9,072 bases of DNA from Microcaldota archaeon (GTDB lineage Archaea; Micrarchaeota; Micrarchaeia; Anstonellales; Bilamarchaeaceae). A program made the translations under genes and the position numbers. The stretch covers positions 1 through 9,072 of the forward strand of contig DYTL01000024.1 of NCBI GenBank assembly GCA_020726005.1, in the 5' to 3' direction. Positions 1-5,361 of this stretch are shown here, one piece after another. The notes beneath the pieces were generated by a model that was not told where the DNA came from, did not search any database, and saw only the letters and a program-made list of their open reading frames with translations. Within the stretch, counting starts at the first letter, position 1; each line of letters opens with the position of its first letter.

Positions 1-37
1 TTCGCGCGAATGGTTTAGTTGTAGAAGATGTTCGGAA

Positions 38-601
38 TTACTGAATATGTTGAGTAATTATTTTAATTACAGATTTTTGAAACACAGATAGTAATTTCTG
101 AATTATAGACATTATTACTTCACTGATTTTAAGTGTTGAATTGCATATTAGTCCTTTTCCTTTTTTATACATTTTATACCATCTACTCTCATTTTTAGTG
201 AATCTTATCCATGAAGTCAGCGTTCTTATTATTGGATCGTTAGGCGTTTCTATTATTGGATTGTTAAAGTTGGACCTAAAAGTAATTAATTTATTGTCAG
301 ATATTTTTACGACTGGTTGTGTGTGCCCATTTTGATTATTGATCGTTGAATAGTTAATTGTGTTATTTTTTGGTGAGTTGGTTTGAGATATGTGTTTTGG
401 TTGAGATAGGGGAATTGTGTTATTTTTTGGTGGGCTGATTTGAGATATAGGTTTTGGTTGAGATAGGGGTTTTGGATTAGTATGTTCAATTAACGGAGTA
501 AAACTAGTAAGCTGCGTAACAATAACTACAGCACAGATAAAACTACGTAGAGACCGTAGACTTTTAGGTGGTACATACTGTAGGAAACGAAGTTTATTCA
601 T
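38..601 (-). CDS. Hypothetical secreted or membrane-anchored repeat protein, 187 aa
   Basis: I do not recognise a family. The N-terminus is basic (K/R up to about residue 19) and is followed by a hydrophobic stretch, FICAVVIVTQLTSF, about residues 21-34. This looks like a signal peptide or single membrane anchor. Next comes a low-complexity Pro/Gln/Ser/Asn/Lys segment with two tandem 19-residue units, each ending PKNNTI, encoded by the 57-bp repeats at 356-469. A polar region follows, and the C-terminal 30 residues are basic and hydrophobic (ISEVIMSIIQKLLSVFQ), possibly an amphipathic helix. It lies 61 nt downstream of the DHH gene on the same strand but has its own TATA-like sequences. The open frame, signal-like start and in-frame repeats argue for a real gene. 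Low complexity and no known domain keep confidence moderate. A surface-exposed role is inference. Confidence 0.55.
   Translation of the reverse strand: MNKLRFLQYVPPKSLRSLRSFICAVVIVTQLTSFTPLIEHTNPKPLSQPKPISQISPPKNNTIPLSQPKHISQTNSPKNNTINYSTINNQNGHTQPVVKISDNKLITFRSNFNNPIIETPNDPIIRTLTSWIRFTKNESRWYKMYKKGKGLICNSTLKISEVIMSIIQKLLSVFQKSVIKIITQHIQ
356..469. repeat. Tandem direct repeat, two 57-bp units
   Basis: Units at 356-412 and 413-469 both begin AATTGTGTTATTTTTTGG and end GAGATAGGGG, differing at about five positions. The length is a multiple of three and keeps the reading frame of the minus-strand gene, so each unit encodes one 19-residue repeat. There is no spacer, so this is not a CRISPR. It looks like recent in-frame duplication inside a linker. 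Confidence 0.9.
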
Positions 602-606
602 AATTT

Positions 607-646
607 ATTTATAAAAAAATATCTTTAAAAATATTTCTATATATAC
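607..646 (-). promoter_or_regulatory. Putative promoter of the repeat-protein gene
   Basis: Read on the minus strand, the gap between the DHH stop and the ATG at 601 holds TATATATAG (646-638) and a second AT-only run, TTTTTTATAAAT (about 618-607). Either could be an archaeal TATA box. No clear Shine-Dalgarno sequence is seen before the ATG. Position and composition only. Confidence 0.35.
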
Positions 647-662
647 TTCGTTTCTTGTCGTA

Positions 663-1955
663 TTAGTTAATTTGTTTTTCTATATTCTCCTTTACTGCAC
701 ACAAAAATTCGTTTAATTTATTTTTCGGAATGCTTGCACCAGCGGCAACAGCGTGCCCACCTCCTATTCCACCTATTTTTTCACTTGCTTCAGAAACAAG
801 AATTCCTAAATTTATTCCGGTTTTTTTATATGTACGTGTTGAAACTTTGATATCTCCTGTTTCTCCATTTGCGATTCCGACTATTGGTTTAATTCCATTT
901 TGAAGAACCATGCCACATACAATTCCAACTATTCCTTCGTCTATTATTCCTCGTGCGTCAAGGAAACTAAATACGCCCAAATCAATTATGGATTTTTTGG
1001 CAAACGCGATTCCATCCCTAATCATGCGTTTATGAATCGCAAGAAAATCCAATGCTTCTAAATACACTGTTTCATCGCCCAAACATACAGCAATTCCGAG
1101 TTCGGATTTTCCATGCCTTCCACATGCATTTAGTACAGTGGAAAATTCGTGAGCGTCACAAAATTTCAATGATCGTTTAGGTAAATCATAGACGTCTCCA
1201 ATAAGTTTATATTTTTTTTTATTTTGAGAAAGGATTTCCGCAATTGCTGATATTAATTTTTTCCGTTCTTCTAAATTAAGATCATTATAAACTCGCCAGC
1301 TTTCAGTTGTTTTTAAATTTATTCCCAAATCCTCAAGCAGTTTTTGCGCGTGTTCTTCATTATATGAGATTTCAGGAATGAACGGTTCGTCGCTATACGC
1401 AAGAAATTGTACAAGCGAACGTGAATGCCGTCCATAAAATCTTAAATCCGTACTTTTCTTTATTTCACCTTTCGCTATTCCTTGTTCGCACATTATTTTG
1501 TTCGCACCTTGAAGCGGATATTGCATATCTCCAAGCGCACCAACTAACCCCAAATCTATATCATTACCAAAAACAAAATACGCGGTTCCGCTCGAACTCA
1601 GTTCGCTCCCTCCATCAATTCCATACATAAGTGGATTTATCTGTGGTTTTCCAGTAGTTTTAGATTGATGATGGTCAATAATAAGAACGTCTTTAAGTTC
1701 GCTTACGCGTTCATTATTGCCTAAATCAACAAAAATAATTTCCTTTTCATTACGCAGTTTTTCTATTGCGGCATCATCTAATTTTTTTATCCCCAATGTA
1801 CGATGCTTTAAATTTGCAAGCATAAATGCCTTTTTTACTATTGCTCCTGAAGACAATCCATCAGCATCGTAATGATGTATAATAATCGGATCGGAAAAAC
1901 TGAATGCGATTTTTTTTGCTTCTTCAGCCGCTAAAATGAATTTCTCAAAATCCAT
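663..1955 (-). CDS. DHH/DHHA1 phosphoesterase, RecJ-like (GAN-type) nuclease
   Basis: 430 aa. N-terminal DHH domain with the full metal-binding set: HYDADG (residues 28-33), VDLGN (76-80), IDHHQ (93-97) and GALGDMQ (139-145). The C-terminal DHHA1 domain carries the glycine-rich substrate-binding motif GGIGGGH (395-401) followed by AVAAGAS. Size and order match archaeal RecJ-like proteins, which are Mg/Mn-dependent single-strand exonucleases. One of these, GAN, associates with GINS in the archaeal replisome. From sequence alone I cannot separate GAN from other archaeal RecJ paralogues, or exclude an oligoribonuclease-type DHH enzyme. The ATG at 1955 is preceded by no clear Shine-Dalgarno but has a TATA-like run about 25-30 nt upstream, suggesting a leaderless transcript. 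It lies downstream of two same-strand tRNA genes and near a divergently encoded primase, which fits replication or repair. Confidence 0.9.
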   Translation of the reverse strand: MDFEKFILAAEEAKKIAFSFSDPIIIHHYDADGLSSGAIVKKAFMLANLKHRTLGIKKLDDAAIEKLRNEKEIIFVDLGNNERVSELKDVLIIDHHQSKTTGKPQINPLMYGIDGGSELSSSGTAYFVFGNDIDLGLVGALGDMQYPLQGANKIMCEQGIAKGEIKKSTDLRFYGRHSRSLVQFLAYSDEPFIPEISYNEEHAQKLLEDLGINLKTTESWRVYNDLNLEERKKLISAIAEILSQNKKKYKLIGDVYDLPKRSLKFCDAHEFSTVLNACGRHGKSELGIAVCLGDETVYLEALDFLAIHKRMIRDGIAFAKKSIIDLGVFSFLDARGIIDEGIVGIVCGMVLQNGIKPIVGIANGETGDIKVSTRTYKKTGINLGILVSEASEKIGGIGGGHAVAAGASIPKNKLNEFLCAVKENIEKQIN

Positions 1956-1974
1956 AAATGGAATTAGTCGCAGA

Positions 1975-1988
1975 AATTAAAAAATACA
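1975..1988 (-). promoter_or_regulatory. Putative TATA box for the DHH gene
   Basis: On the minus strand GTATTTTTTAATTT is centred about 27 nt before the ATG at 1955, the spacing expected for a leaderless archaeal gene. No BRE was confirmed. Confidence 0.35.
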
Positions 1989-2100
1989 TACATTAGAGCC
2001 CAATTCTGCTTTTTATTAATGAACTTCCTATCGCAATACGGAAACGTCCAAAAATAACAATTATTCATGCATAGAGTGTTTAGTTTCAAAATTTCATCAG

Positions 2101-2113
2101 ATATAAAAAAAAT
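2101..2113 (-). terminator. Poly-T stop directly after tRNA-Leu
   Basis: The minus strand immediately past the discriminator base of tRNA-Leu (2114) reads ATTTTTTTTATAT at 2112-2101, after one A. Archaeal transcription commonly ends at such T-runs without a hairpin. It would end the tRNA-Gln/tRNA-Leu transcript before the DHH gene. Confidence 0.5.
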
Positions 2114-2127
2114 TGCAAGGAGCAGGA

Positions 2128-2250
2128 TTTTCAACAATTTTTTTCTTTTGGGATAAATAACAAACGTTTTTGTCTCAGCACTCGTACGAAATGGTGCAAG
2201 AGTTAAAAACATTTCTTAGGCTTTTTTTTTCCTAAAAGAAATGAGATGCG
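2128..2250 (-). other. 123-nt tRNA-Leu intron in the T-loop (59/60) with bulge-helix-bulge
   Basis: Around the junctions, T-stem GCAGG/CCTGC forms the outer helix and T54-A57 (TTCA) pairs perfectly with TGAA near the intron's 3' end. This leaves 3-nt bulges AAC and AAT on opposite strands, the canonical archaeal splicing motif. Cutting between the second and third bulge base restores the standard loop TTCAAAT. Inside is an imperfect hairpin (2210-2243) whose arms, CATTTCTTAGG and CCTAAAAGAAATG on the plus strand, enclose a C(T)9 loop. No protein-coding sequence is credible within it. Confidence 0.8.
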
Positions 2251-2294
2251 TTTGAACCTGCGTAGCCGCTATGGCACCAAGCCCTGAACCTGGC

Positions 2295-2338
2295 ACGTTT
2301 AAACCACCTTTAGTCTCTTCCAAAAACCTAAACTAAAG
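2295..2338 (-). other. About 44-nt tRNA-Leu intron between D-arm and anticodon arm (25/26)
   Basis: The D-stem ends with TGC at 2339 and the anticodon arm resumes with G26-CCAGG at 2294, so roughly 44 nt must be removed. The segment contains a strong hairpin whose arms CCTTTAGT and ACTAAAGG (8 bp) enclose 17 nt; the 5' arm overlaps the last exon base. Cuts at 25/26 or 26/27 both give a good tRNA. Neither gives a clear 4-bp central helix, so the exact borders and the splicing motif are uncertain. Confidence 0.6.
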
Positions 2339-2427
2339 GCATTTGACCAGTCTCTGCCATCCTTGCATGAACATGGCAAGTGCGAGAAGCTATTCATCGG
2401 AACGTCGACGAATTAGATTCTTGCATT

Positions 2428-2541
2428 TAGCCCCGATCGGATTCGAACCGACGTCACAAGGTAACTCCGGTCTTTAATTTCAAAAAATAAAATTCAAAAA
2501 CAACCAGAGCCTCGCGTCCTTGACCACTAGACTACGGAGCT
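2428..2541 (-). tRNA. tRNA-Gln(CTG) with one canonical intron
   Basis: Acceptor AGCTCCG (2541-2535) pairs with CGGGGCT (2435-2429) with one G-U, followed by discriminator A (2428) and no CCA. T8-A9, D-arm GTC...GAC, anticodon stem CGAGG/CCTTG with U33 and anticodon CTG (34-36), 4-nt variable loop TGAC, and T-arm GTCGG-TTCGAAT-CCGAT complete the cloverleaf. The A1-U72 pair is typical of archaeal tRNA-Gln. Exons are 2541-2504 and 2462-2428. It is first in a minus-strand tRNA pair and is divergent from the primase operon. Confidence 0.93.
2463..2503 (-). other. 41-nt intron of tRNA-Gln at position 37/38
   Basis: Placed so that the anticodon loop is 7 nt (CTCTGGA). Positions 32-35 (CTCT) pair with GGAG near the intron's 3' end, leaving 3-nt bulges GGT and TTA on opposite strands with the anticodon stem as outer helix. 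The inner helix is weak. The rest of the intron is AT-rich. Confidence 0.85.
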
Positions 2542-2580
2542 ATATTTATATATTATTTAATCTATAATTAATTTAAAAAG
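2542..2580. promoter_or_regulatory. Divergent AT-rich promoter region, tRNA-Gln / primase operon
   Basis: This 39-bp gap is almost entirely A/T. TATATTTATATA at its left end is placed to serve the plus-strand operon. TTTTTAAA, read on the minus strand at its right end, lies about 35 nt before the tRNA-Gln start. A shared back-to-back promoter is the simplest reading; exact boxes are inferred. Confidence 0.5.
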
Positions 2581-2589
2581 GTGAATGAA

Positions 2590-2832
2590 ATGGGGATATT
2601 TGATTTTTTATTTGGTAAATCAAGCGATGATATACCAAAACAATATAAACAAATCGTAAATGTATTTAAAGCGCAAATTCCAACAGATCAAGACGAAAAA
2701 TCTGTGGAAATTTATCTTTATAATATTGCTTCTCGCATGTACGGTGGAAATAAAAAACAACAGGCAGCAGCAAACGCGCTTCAAAAATTTATAAAAAATG
2801 GAGGTGCGAAATATTTCGTGAAGAAAAAATGA
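2590..2832 (+). CDS. Small hypothetical protein, 80 aa, coupled to primase
   Basis: I do not recognise a family. The protein begins MGIFDFLFGKS and continues as a mostly helical, charged sequence, with an Ala/Gln-rich part (KKQQAAANALQKF) and a basic tail ending VKKK. No membrane segment, cysteines or catalytic motif are visible. I chose ATG 2590 over GTG 2581 because AGGTGA at 2579-2584 is placed as its Shine-Dalgarno. Its TGA overlaps the primase ATG as ATGA, so the two are very likely translationally coupled. That makes a replication-linked role, for example a primase partner, plausible but unproven. Confidence 0.75.
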   Translation: MGIFDFLFGKSSDDIPKQYKQIVNVFKAQIPTDQDEKSVEIYLYNIASRMYGGNKKQQAAANALQKFIKNGGAKYFVKKK

Positions 2833-3959
2833 TTCCTGATGTAATAAATTTTATCAGGTTTCGGCATTTTAGATATGTGAACGAAAAGAACAAATTTATC
2901 AAGGTAACACACAAAATACATTCGCTTGTAGAATTAAATTCTTTTTTTAATTCAACAAAATATCTTGATGCGTATTATTCTACTTCTACCTGGATTAATC
3001 CTCATAAACTTGGGCCGCGTACAACGGAAAATGAATACGAAACGATATTTTTAAATAACGATATATTTCTTGATATTGATTTCAAACCATTTAATATAGA
3101 GAATATAGAGCGCGCGAGGAAAGAAGCAGTAGCACTCACAGAATATCTAAATTCAAAAAAAATTCCCATAACATATATCGCATTCAGTGGAGGAAAGGGT
3201 TTTCATATTTCATGCGTAGATACTAAAAAATACTCAGGAACTCCACTTGAACGCGAACTTGCAATTGCAAAGGCACGTGTTGTGTTTGCTGATGAAATTG
3301 AAAAACTTGGAATAAAAATTGATTCTAAAATAACCAAAGATACACGAAGAATAGTCCGTATACCTGGAACAATAAATTCAAGTACCGGGTATTTATGCCA
3401 GTGTTTGAGTATAAATGAGTTAATTAATTCAACTGCAAGGAAAATAATTGCTGCTACTCCCAGGATAGAAATTGAAAAACCAGTCAAAAAAACCAACGTA
3501 CAGCAGCAGAAATGTGAAGATGAAAACACCATCTTAAGTATAAAAAGTAATGTCTGTGGAACGATGCGAAATATAATTGTTTTTCAGTATAATAACTATC
3601 GCGACGCAAAAAATGCAATTAAAAAATTAAACGAAGTATATTCCATATCCTTAATTTTTCTTCTTAAAAAAGCAAGACAGTTTTATGTAATCTCTCCAAT
3701 TACATTAGACAAAGCGCGCATTCTGAAAATCGCAAATGTACTATCAAAACCAGATTATACGAAATATTCAAAATATGGATATACTTCTTTTCCAGTAGAT
3801 GCACAGCCTATATTTTTTAATGAGATTACATCTAAAGATTACCCATATAGCAAAGCGCATTTAGGTTTTTTAGAAAAATTATTCAATTTGAAAGAAAATA
3901 CAATGCGCAAACTTTGTGGAGAAGAGAAACTTATTATGACGATAGATATTATTGAATGA
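2829..3959 (+). CDS. Archaeo-eukaryotic-type DNA primase, catalytic (PriS-like)
   Basis: 376 aa. The active-site pattern of the primase catalytic fold is present: LDID (D82, D84), SGGKGFHI (120-127) holding the conserved His, then D165 and the signature DTRRIVRIPG...STG (171-187) with nucleotide-binding Arg residues. It would make primers for replication. Unlike typical archaeal PriS, the 35 residues between the DxD motif and SGGKGFH contain no cysteines, so the usual zinc knuckle is absent. The C-terminal half (about 200-376) is divergent and has only scattered cysteines, not a convincing PriL-type Fe-S cluster. Single-chain or PriS-PriL-fused primases are described in DPANN lineages and on archaeal plasmids such as pTN2. 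This protein may belong there, but I could not test that. It overlaps the upstream small gene by ATGA. Confidence 0.85.
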   Translation: MIPDVINFIRFRHFRYVNEKNKFIKVTHKIHSLVELNSFFNSTKYLDAYYSTSTWINPHKLGPRTTENEYETIFLNNDIFLDIDFKPFNIENIERARKEAVALTEYLNSKKIPITYIAFSGGKGFHISCVDTKKYSGTPLERELAIAKARVVFADEIEKLGIKIDSKITKDTRRIVRIPGTINSSTGYLCQCLSINELINSTARKIIAATPRIEIEKPVKKTNVQQQKCEDENTILSIKSNVCGTMRNIIVFQYNNYRDAKNAIKKLNEVYSISLIFLLKKARQFYVISPITLDKARILKIANVLSKPDYTKYSKYGYTSFPVDAQPIFFNEITSKDYPYSKAHLGFLEKLFNLKENTMRKLCGEEKLIMTIDIIE

Positions 3960-4197
3960 AATTCCGGTGTTAATCGTTTCGTTTTTAAACCTTTACACTA
4001 ATAATATAAATGCCGAATTGGACGTTTGTAAAAACGGATGACATACGCTAACGCTAATAAATTCGATATTAATTTGGCTTTACCCGAAATCGGCTTAGGG
4101 TATGTCTAAATTTTTATTCTTGTTGATCAAATTAAGTTGATTAGAAGAAAAAGAATTTAAAAGTCTAATAAATATATTTCTTCTGTATTATTTCGAA
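3960..4197. other. Non-coding gap with inverted repeats
   Basis: No credible protein-coding ORF is seen on either strand. It holds a short hairpin at 4023-4036 (CGTTT/AAACG closing a GTAA loop, GNRA type), the larger inverted-repeat element at 4040-4106, and a longer-range 8-bp inverted repeat, AGAAGAAA at 4143-4150 and TTTCTTCT at 4177-4184. The right end, around 4170-4178, is AT-only and could be a TATA box for an ORF starting at 4198. Confidence 0.5.
4040..4106. other. 67-bp inverted-repeat element, possible three-way-junction RNA
   Basis: The ends GACATAC and GTATGTC pair over 7 bp. After one G-G mismatch, CTAA (4048-4051) pairs with TTAG (4095-4098). Enclosed are two further hairpins: TAATA/TATTA around a 7-nt loop (4055-4071) and CCGA/TCGG around AA (4084-4093). 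It is tRNA-sized with a 7-bp closing stem but has no GGTTCRA T-arm or usable anticodon arm, so it is not a normal tRNA. It may be a structured RNA, a terminator of the primase operon, or a relic of a mobile element. Confidence 0.4.
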
Positions 4198-4414
4198 ATG
4201 AATCCTTTCCGATAAAAAAGAAGAATTTCGCATTGCTAAAGAATATATGAAAAAACACATTGTAGTCAGTGATTTTATTGAAGAAGTAAAATCAAAAAAT
4301 CTTTTAAAGAAAGAGCCAGAATTAGCGGTTATATATAATACATTGAAAACAAAAAATGATAATAAAGCAATTGATCTTTTTCTTCAAACAAGGGTAGAAC
4401 TAAAAATATTTTGA
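4198..4414 (+). pseudogene. Small hypothetical ORF with probable N-terminal frameshift
   Basis: An intact frame from ATG 4247 to TGA 4414 gives 55 aa, charged and protein-like (starts MKKHIVVSDF, ends VELKIF), with no known domain. The same frame is open and equally protein-like upstream (KKEEFRIAKEY) back to a stop at 4199-4201, but has no standard start codon. A better start, ATG 4198, about 25 nt after an AT-only box, begins MNPFR and hits TAA at once. Removing one C near 4209 would join MNPF to DKKEEF and give about 71 aa. So this is either a frameshifted gene, a sequencing error, or a 55-aa gene starting at 4247. Function unknown. It lies just upstream of pyrB, on the same strand. Confidence 0.45.
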
Positions 4415-4437
4415 TTTAAACTTTTTTAGCAGAAAAG

Positions 4438-4447
4438 TTTATAATAA
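4438..4447 (+). promoter_or_regulatory. TATA box for the pyrB operon
   Basis: TTTATAATAA lies about 30 nt before ATG 4474. A start site about 25 nt downstream of it would fall after the GTG at 4453, which is why I prefer ATG 4474 as the pyrB start. It separates this operon from the small ORF ending at 4414. Confidence 0.5.
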
Positions 4448-4473
4448 AGCACGTGATAGATATTTTGATAATT

Positions 4474-5361
4474 ATGGATATGATTTCAATGCGCGATTTG
4501 GATAAAAAAACAATAGAAACGATTTTTGAGCGTGCAGAAAATATAGAGAAATTTGGATATAAAGAAAGAAAAGGTATAATTACAACAGCATTTTTCGAAA
4601 CCAGTACAAGAACTAAACTATCATTTCAAAGCGCAGCAAAACATATGGGAATGAAAGTAATTGATTTTGTCCCTGAAACAAGCTCGCTCGTAAAAGGAGA
4701 GAGTTTTTCAGATACAATAAGAATGTTAGATAATTATGCAGACGCGATAATAATCCGACATCCAAAAGATGGAAGTGCAAGGCTAGCCGCAAAATTAGCA
4801 AAACATCCTGTAATAAATGGTGGAGACGGAGCAAATGAACATCCAACACAGGCACTTATAGATATTTATACAATTAAAAAAGAAAAAGGAAAAATCACAG
4901 GACTTAACATATCGCTTTTTGGCGATTTAGGACATGCGAGAACAATGCATTCGCTTCTTTACGGATTGGCAATGTCCGACGTAAATCTTACTCTTATTTC
5001 ACCAAAGGGGCTTGAACCAAACGCCGAAATAATTGATGAGATCAAAAAGGAATTCAAAACAGAAATAGTACAGAAATACGAACCGGATTTCACTGACGCG
5101 GATGTTATTTATGTAGTTAGAGTACAAGAAGAACGCTTCGCAGACAAATATGAAGCAAAAAAAATAAAGGAACAGTTTAAGCTTGAACTCTCGGATTTGA
5201 AAAAAGCAAAAAGCAACGTAATAGTGCTTCATCCACTTCCAAAAATAGATGAGATAAGTGCGGAAGTAGATAAAAGCAAACACGCAAAATATTTTGAACA
5301 GGCAGCGAATGCTGTACCTGTACGGATAGCAATATTAGAATATTGTATGGGGATGGAATGA
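4474..5361 (+). CDS. pyrB: Aspartate carbamoyltransferase catalytic subunit
   Basis: Condenses carbamoyl phosphate and aspartate to N-carbamoyl-aspartate, the committed step of de novo pyrimidine synthesis, in the cytoplasm. 295 aa, the usual length. Numbered from ATG 4474, the protein shows the carbamoyl-phosphate motif STRTK (44-48), the 80s-loop SLVKGES with the catalytic Lys at 74, HPTQ (123-126), GDLGHARTMHSL (150-161), the aspartate-binding Arg region RVQEERF (216-222) and HPLPKIDEI (253-261). All key residues appear intact. The upstream in-frame GTG 4453 would add seven hydrophobic residues and lies too close to the TATA box, so ATG 4474 is preferred. Its TGA overlaps the pyrI ATG, giving coupled translation and 1:1 production of the holoenzyme subunits. 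Confidence 0.97.
   Translation: MDMISMRDLDKKTIETIFERAENIEKFGYKERKGIITTAFFETSTRTKLSFQSAAKHMGMKVIDFVPETSSLVKGESFSDTIRMLDNYADAIIIRHPKDGSARLAAKLAKHPVINGGDGANEHPTQALIDIYTIKKEKGKITGLNISLFGDLGHARTMHSLLYGLAMSDVNLTLISPKGLEPNAEIIDEIKKEFKTEIVQKYEPDFTDADVIYVVRVQEERFADKYEAKKIKEQFKLELSDLKKAKSNVIVLHPLPKIDEISAEVDKSKHAKYFEQAANAVPVRIAILEYCMGME

Larger units (their letters stand above)
2114..2366 (-). tRNA. tRNA-Leu(CAG), type II, interrupted by two introns
   Basis: Exons join into a complete 86-nt class II tRNA. Acceptor GCAAGGA (2366-2360) pairs perfectly with TCCTTGC (2121-2115), with discriminator A at 2114 and no encoded CCA. T8-G9 are followed by the D-arm GCA...TGC (2357-2339) with the leucine-like loop GAGACTGGTCAAA. 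The anticodon arm is CCAGG / TTCAGGG / CTTGG (2293-2277), with U33 and anticodon CAG, reading CUG. The 15-nt variable arm (2276-2262) has a GCC/GGC stem. The T-stem GCAGG (2261-2257) pairs with CCTGC (2126-2122), and the T-loop becomes TTCAAAT after splicing. Introns are inferred at 2295-2338 (between D- and anticodon arms) and 2128-2250 (59/60). The acceptor and T-stem halves, well over 200 and 130 nt apart, match exactly, which makes chance unlikely. Only 61 nt separate it from tRNA-Gln upstream, with no obvious promoter between, so the two are probably co-transcribed. Confidence 0.85.

Noticed and set aside
1..10. TTCGCGCGAA palindrome at the window edge
   Set aside because: A single 10-bp palindrome with no context; it could be a site for a regulator or chance.
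356..469. CRISPR-like repeats
   Set aside because: Two adjacent copies with no spacer, in frame within an ORF.
1964..2212. 82-aa minus-strand ORF between the DHH gene and the tRNAs
   Set aside because: It lies across the 3' exon and second intron of tRNA-Leu, starts inside the intron hairpin, and has an odd Cys/Phe/Tyr-rich composition. Treated as chance.
2210..2280. 5S rRNA, from the GCCATAGCGG match on the minus strand
   Set aside because: The conserved CGAAC loop and the closing helices are absent. The match is the variable arm of tRNA-Leu.
2299..2366. tRNA-Leu(TAG) reading with a 12-nt anticodon intron
   Set aside because: It needs an additional variable-arm intron with no splice motif, while the CAG reading gives an uninterrupted anticodon arm and needs one intron fewer.
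2210..2400. SRP RNA or RNase P RNA in the GC-richer stretch
   Set aside because: No GNRA-capped helix 8 motif and no conserved RNase P blocks were found; the tRNA-Leu model explains the bases.
4453..4473. GTG start for pyrB at 4453
   Set aside because: It is too close to the TATA box and would add a non-conserved hydrophobic leader.
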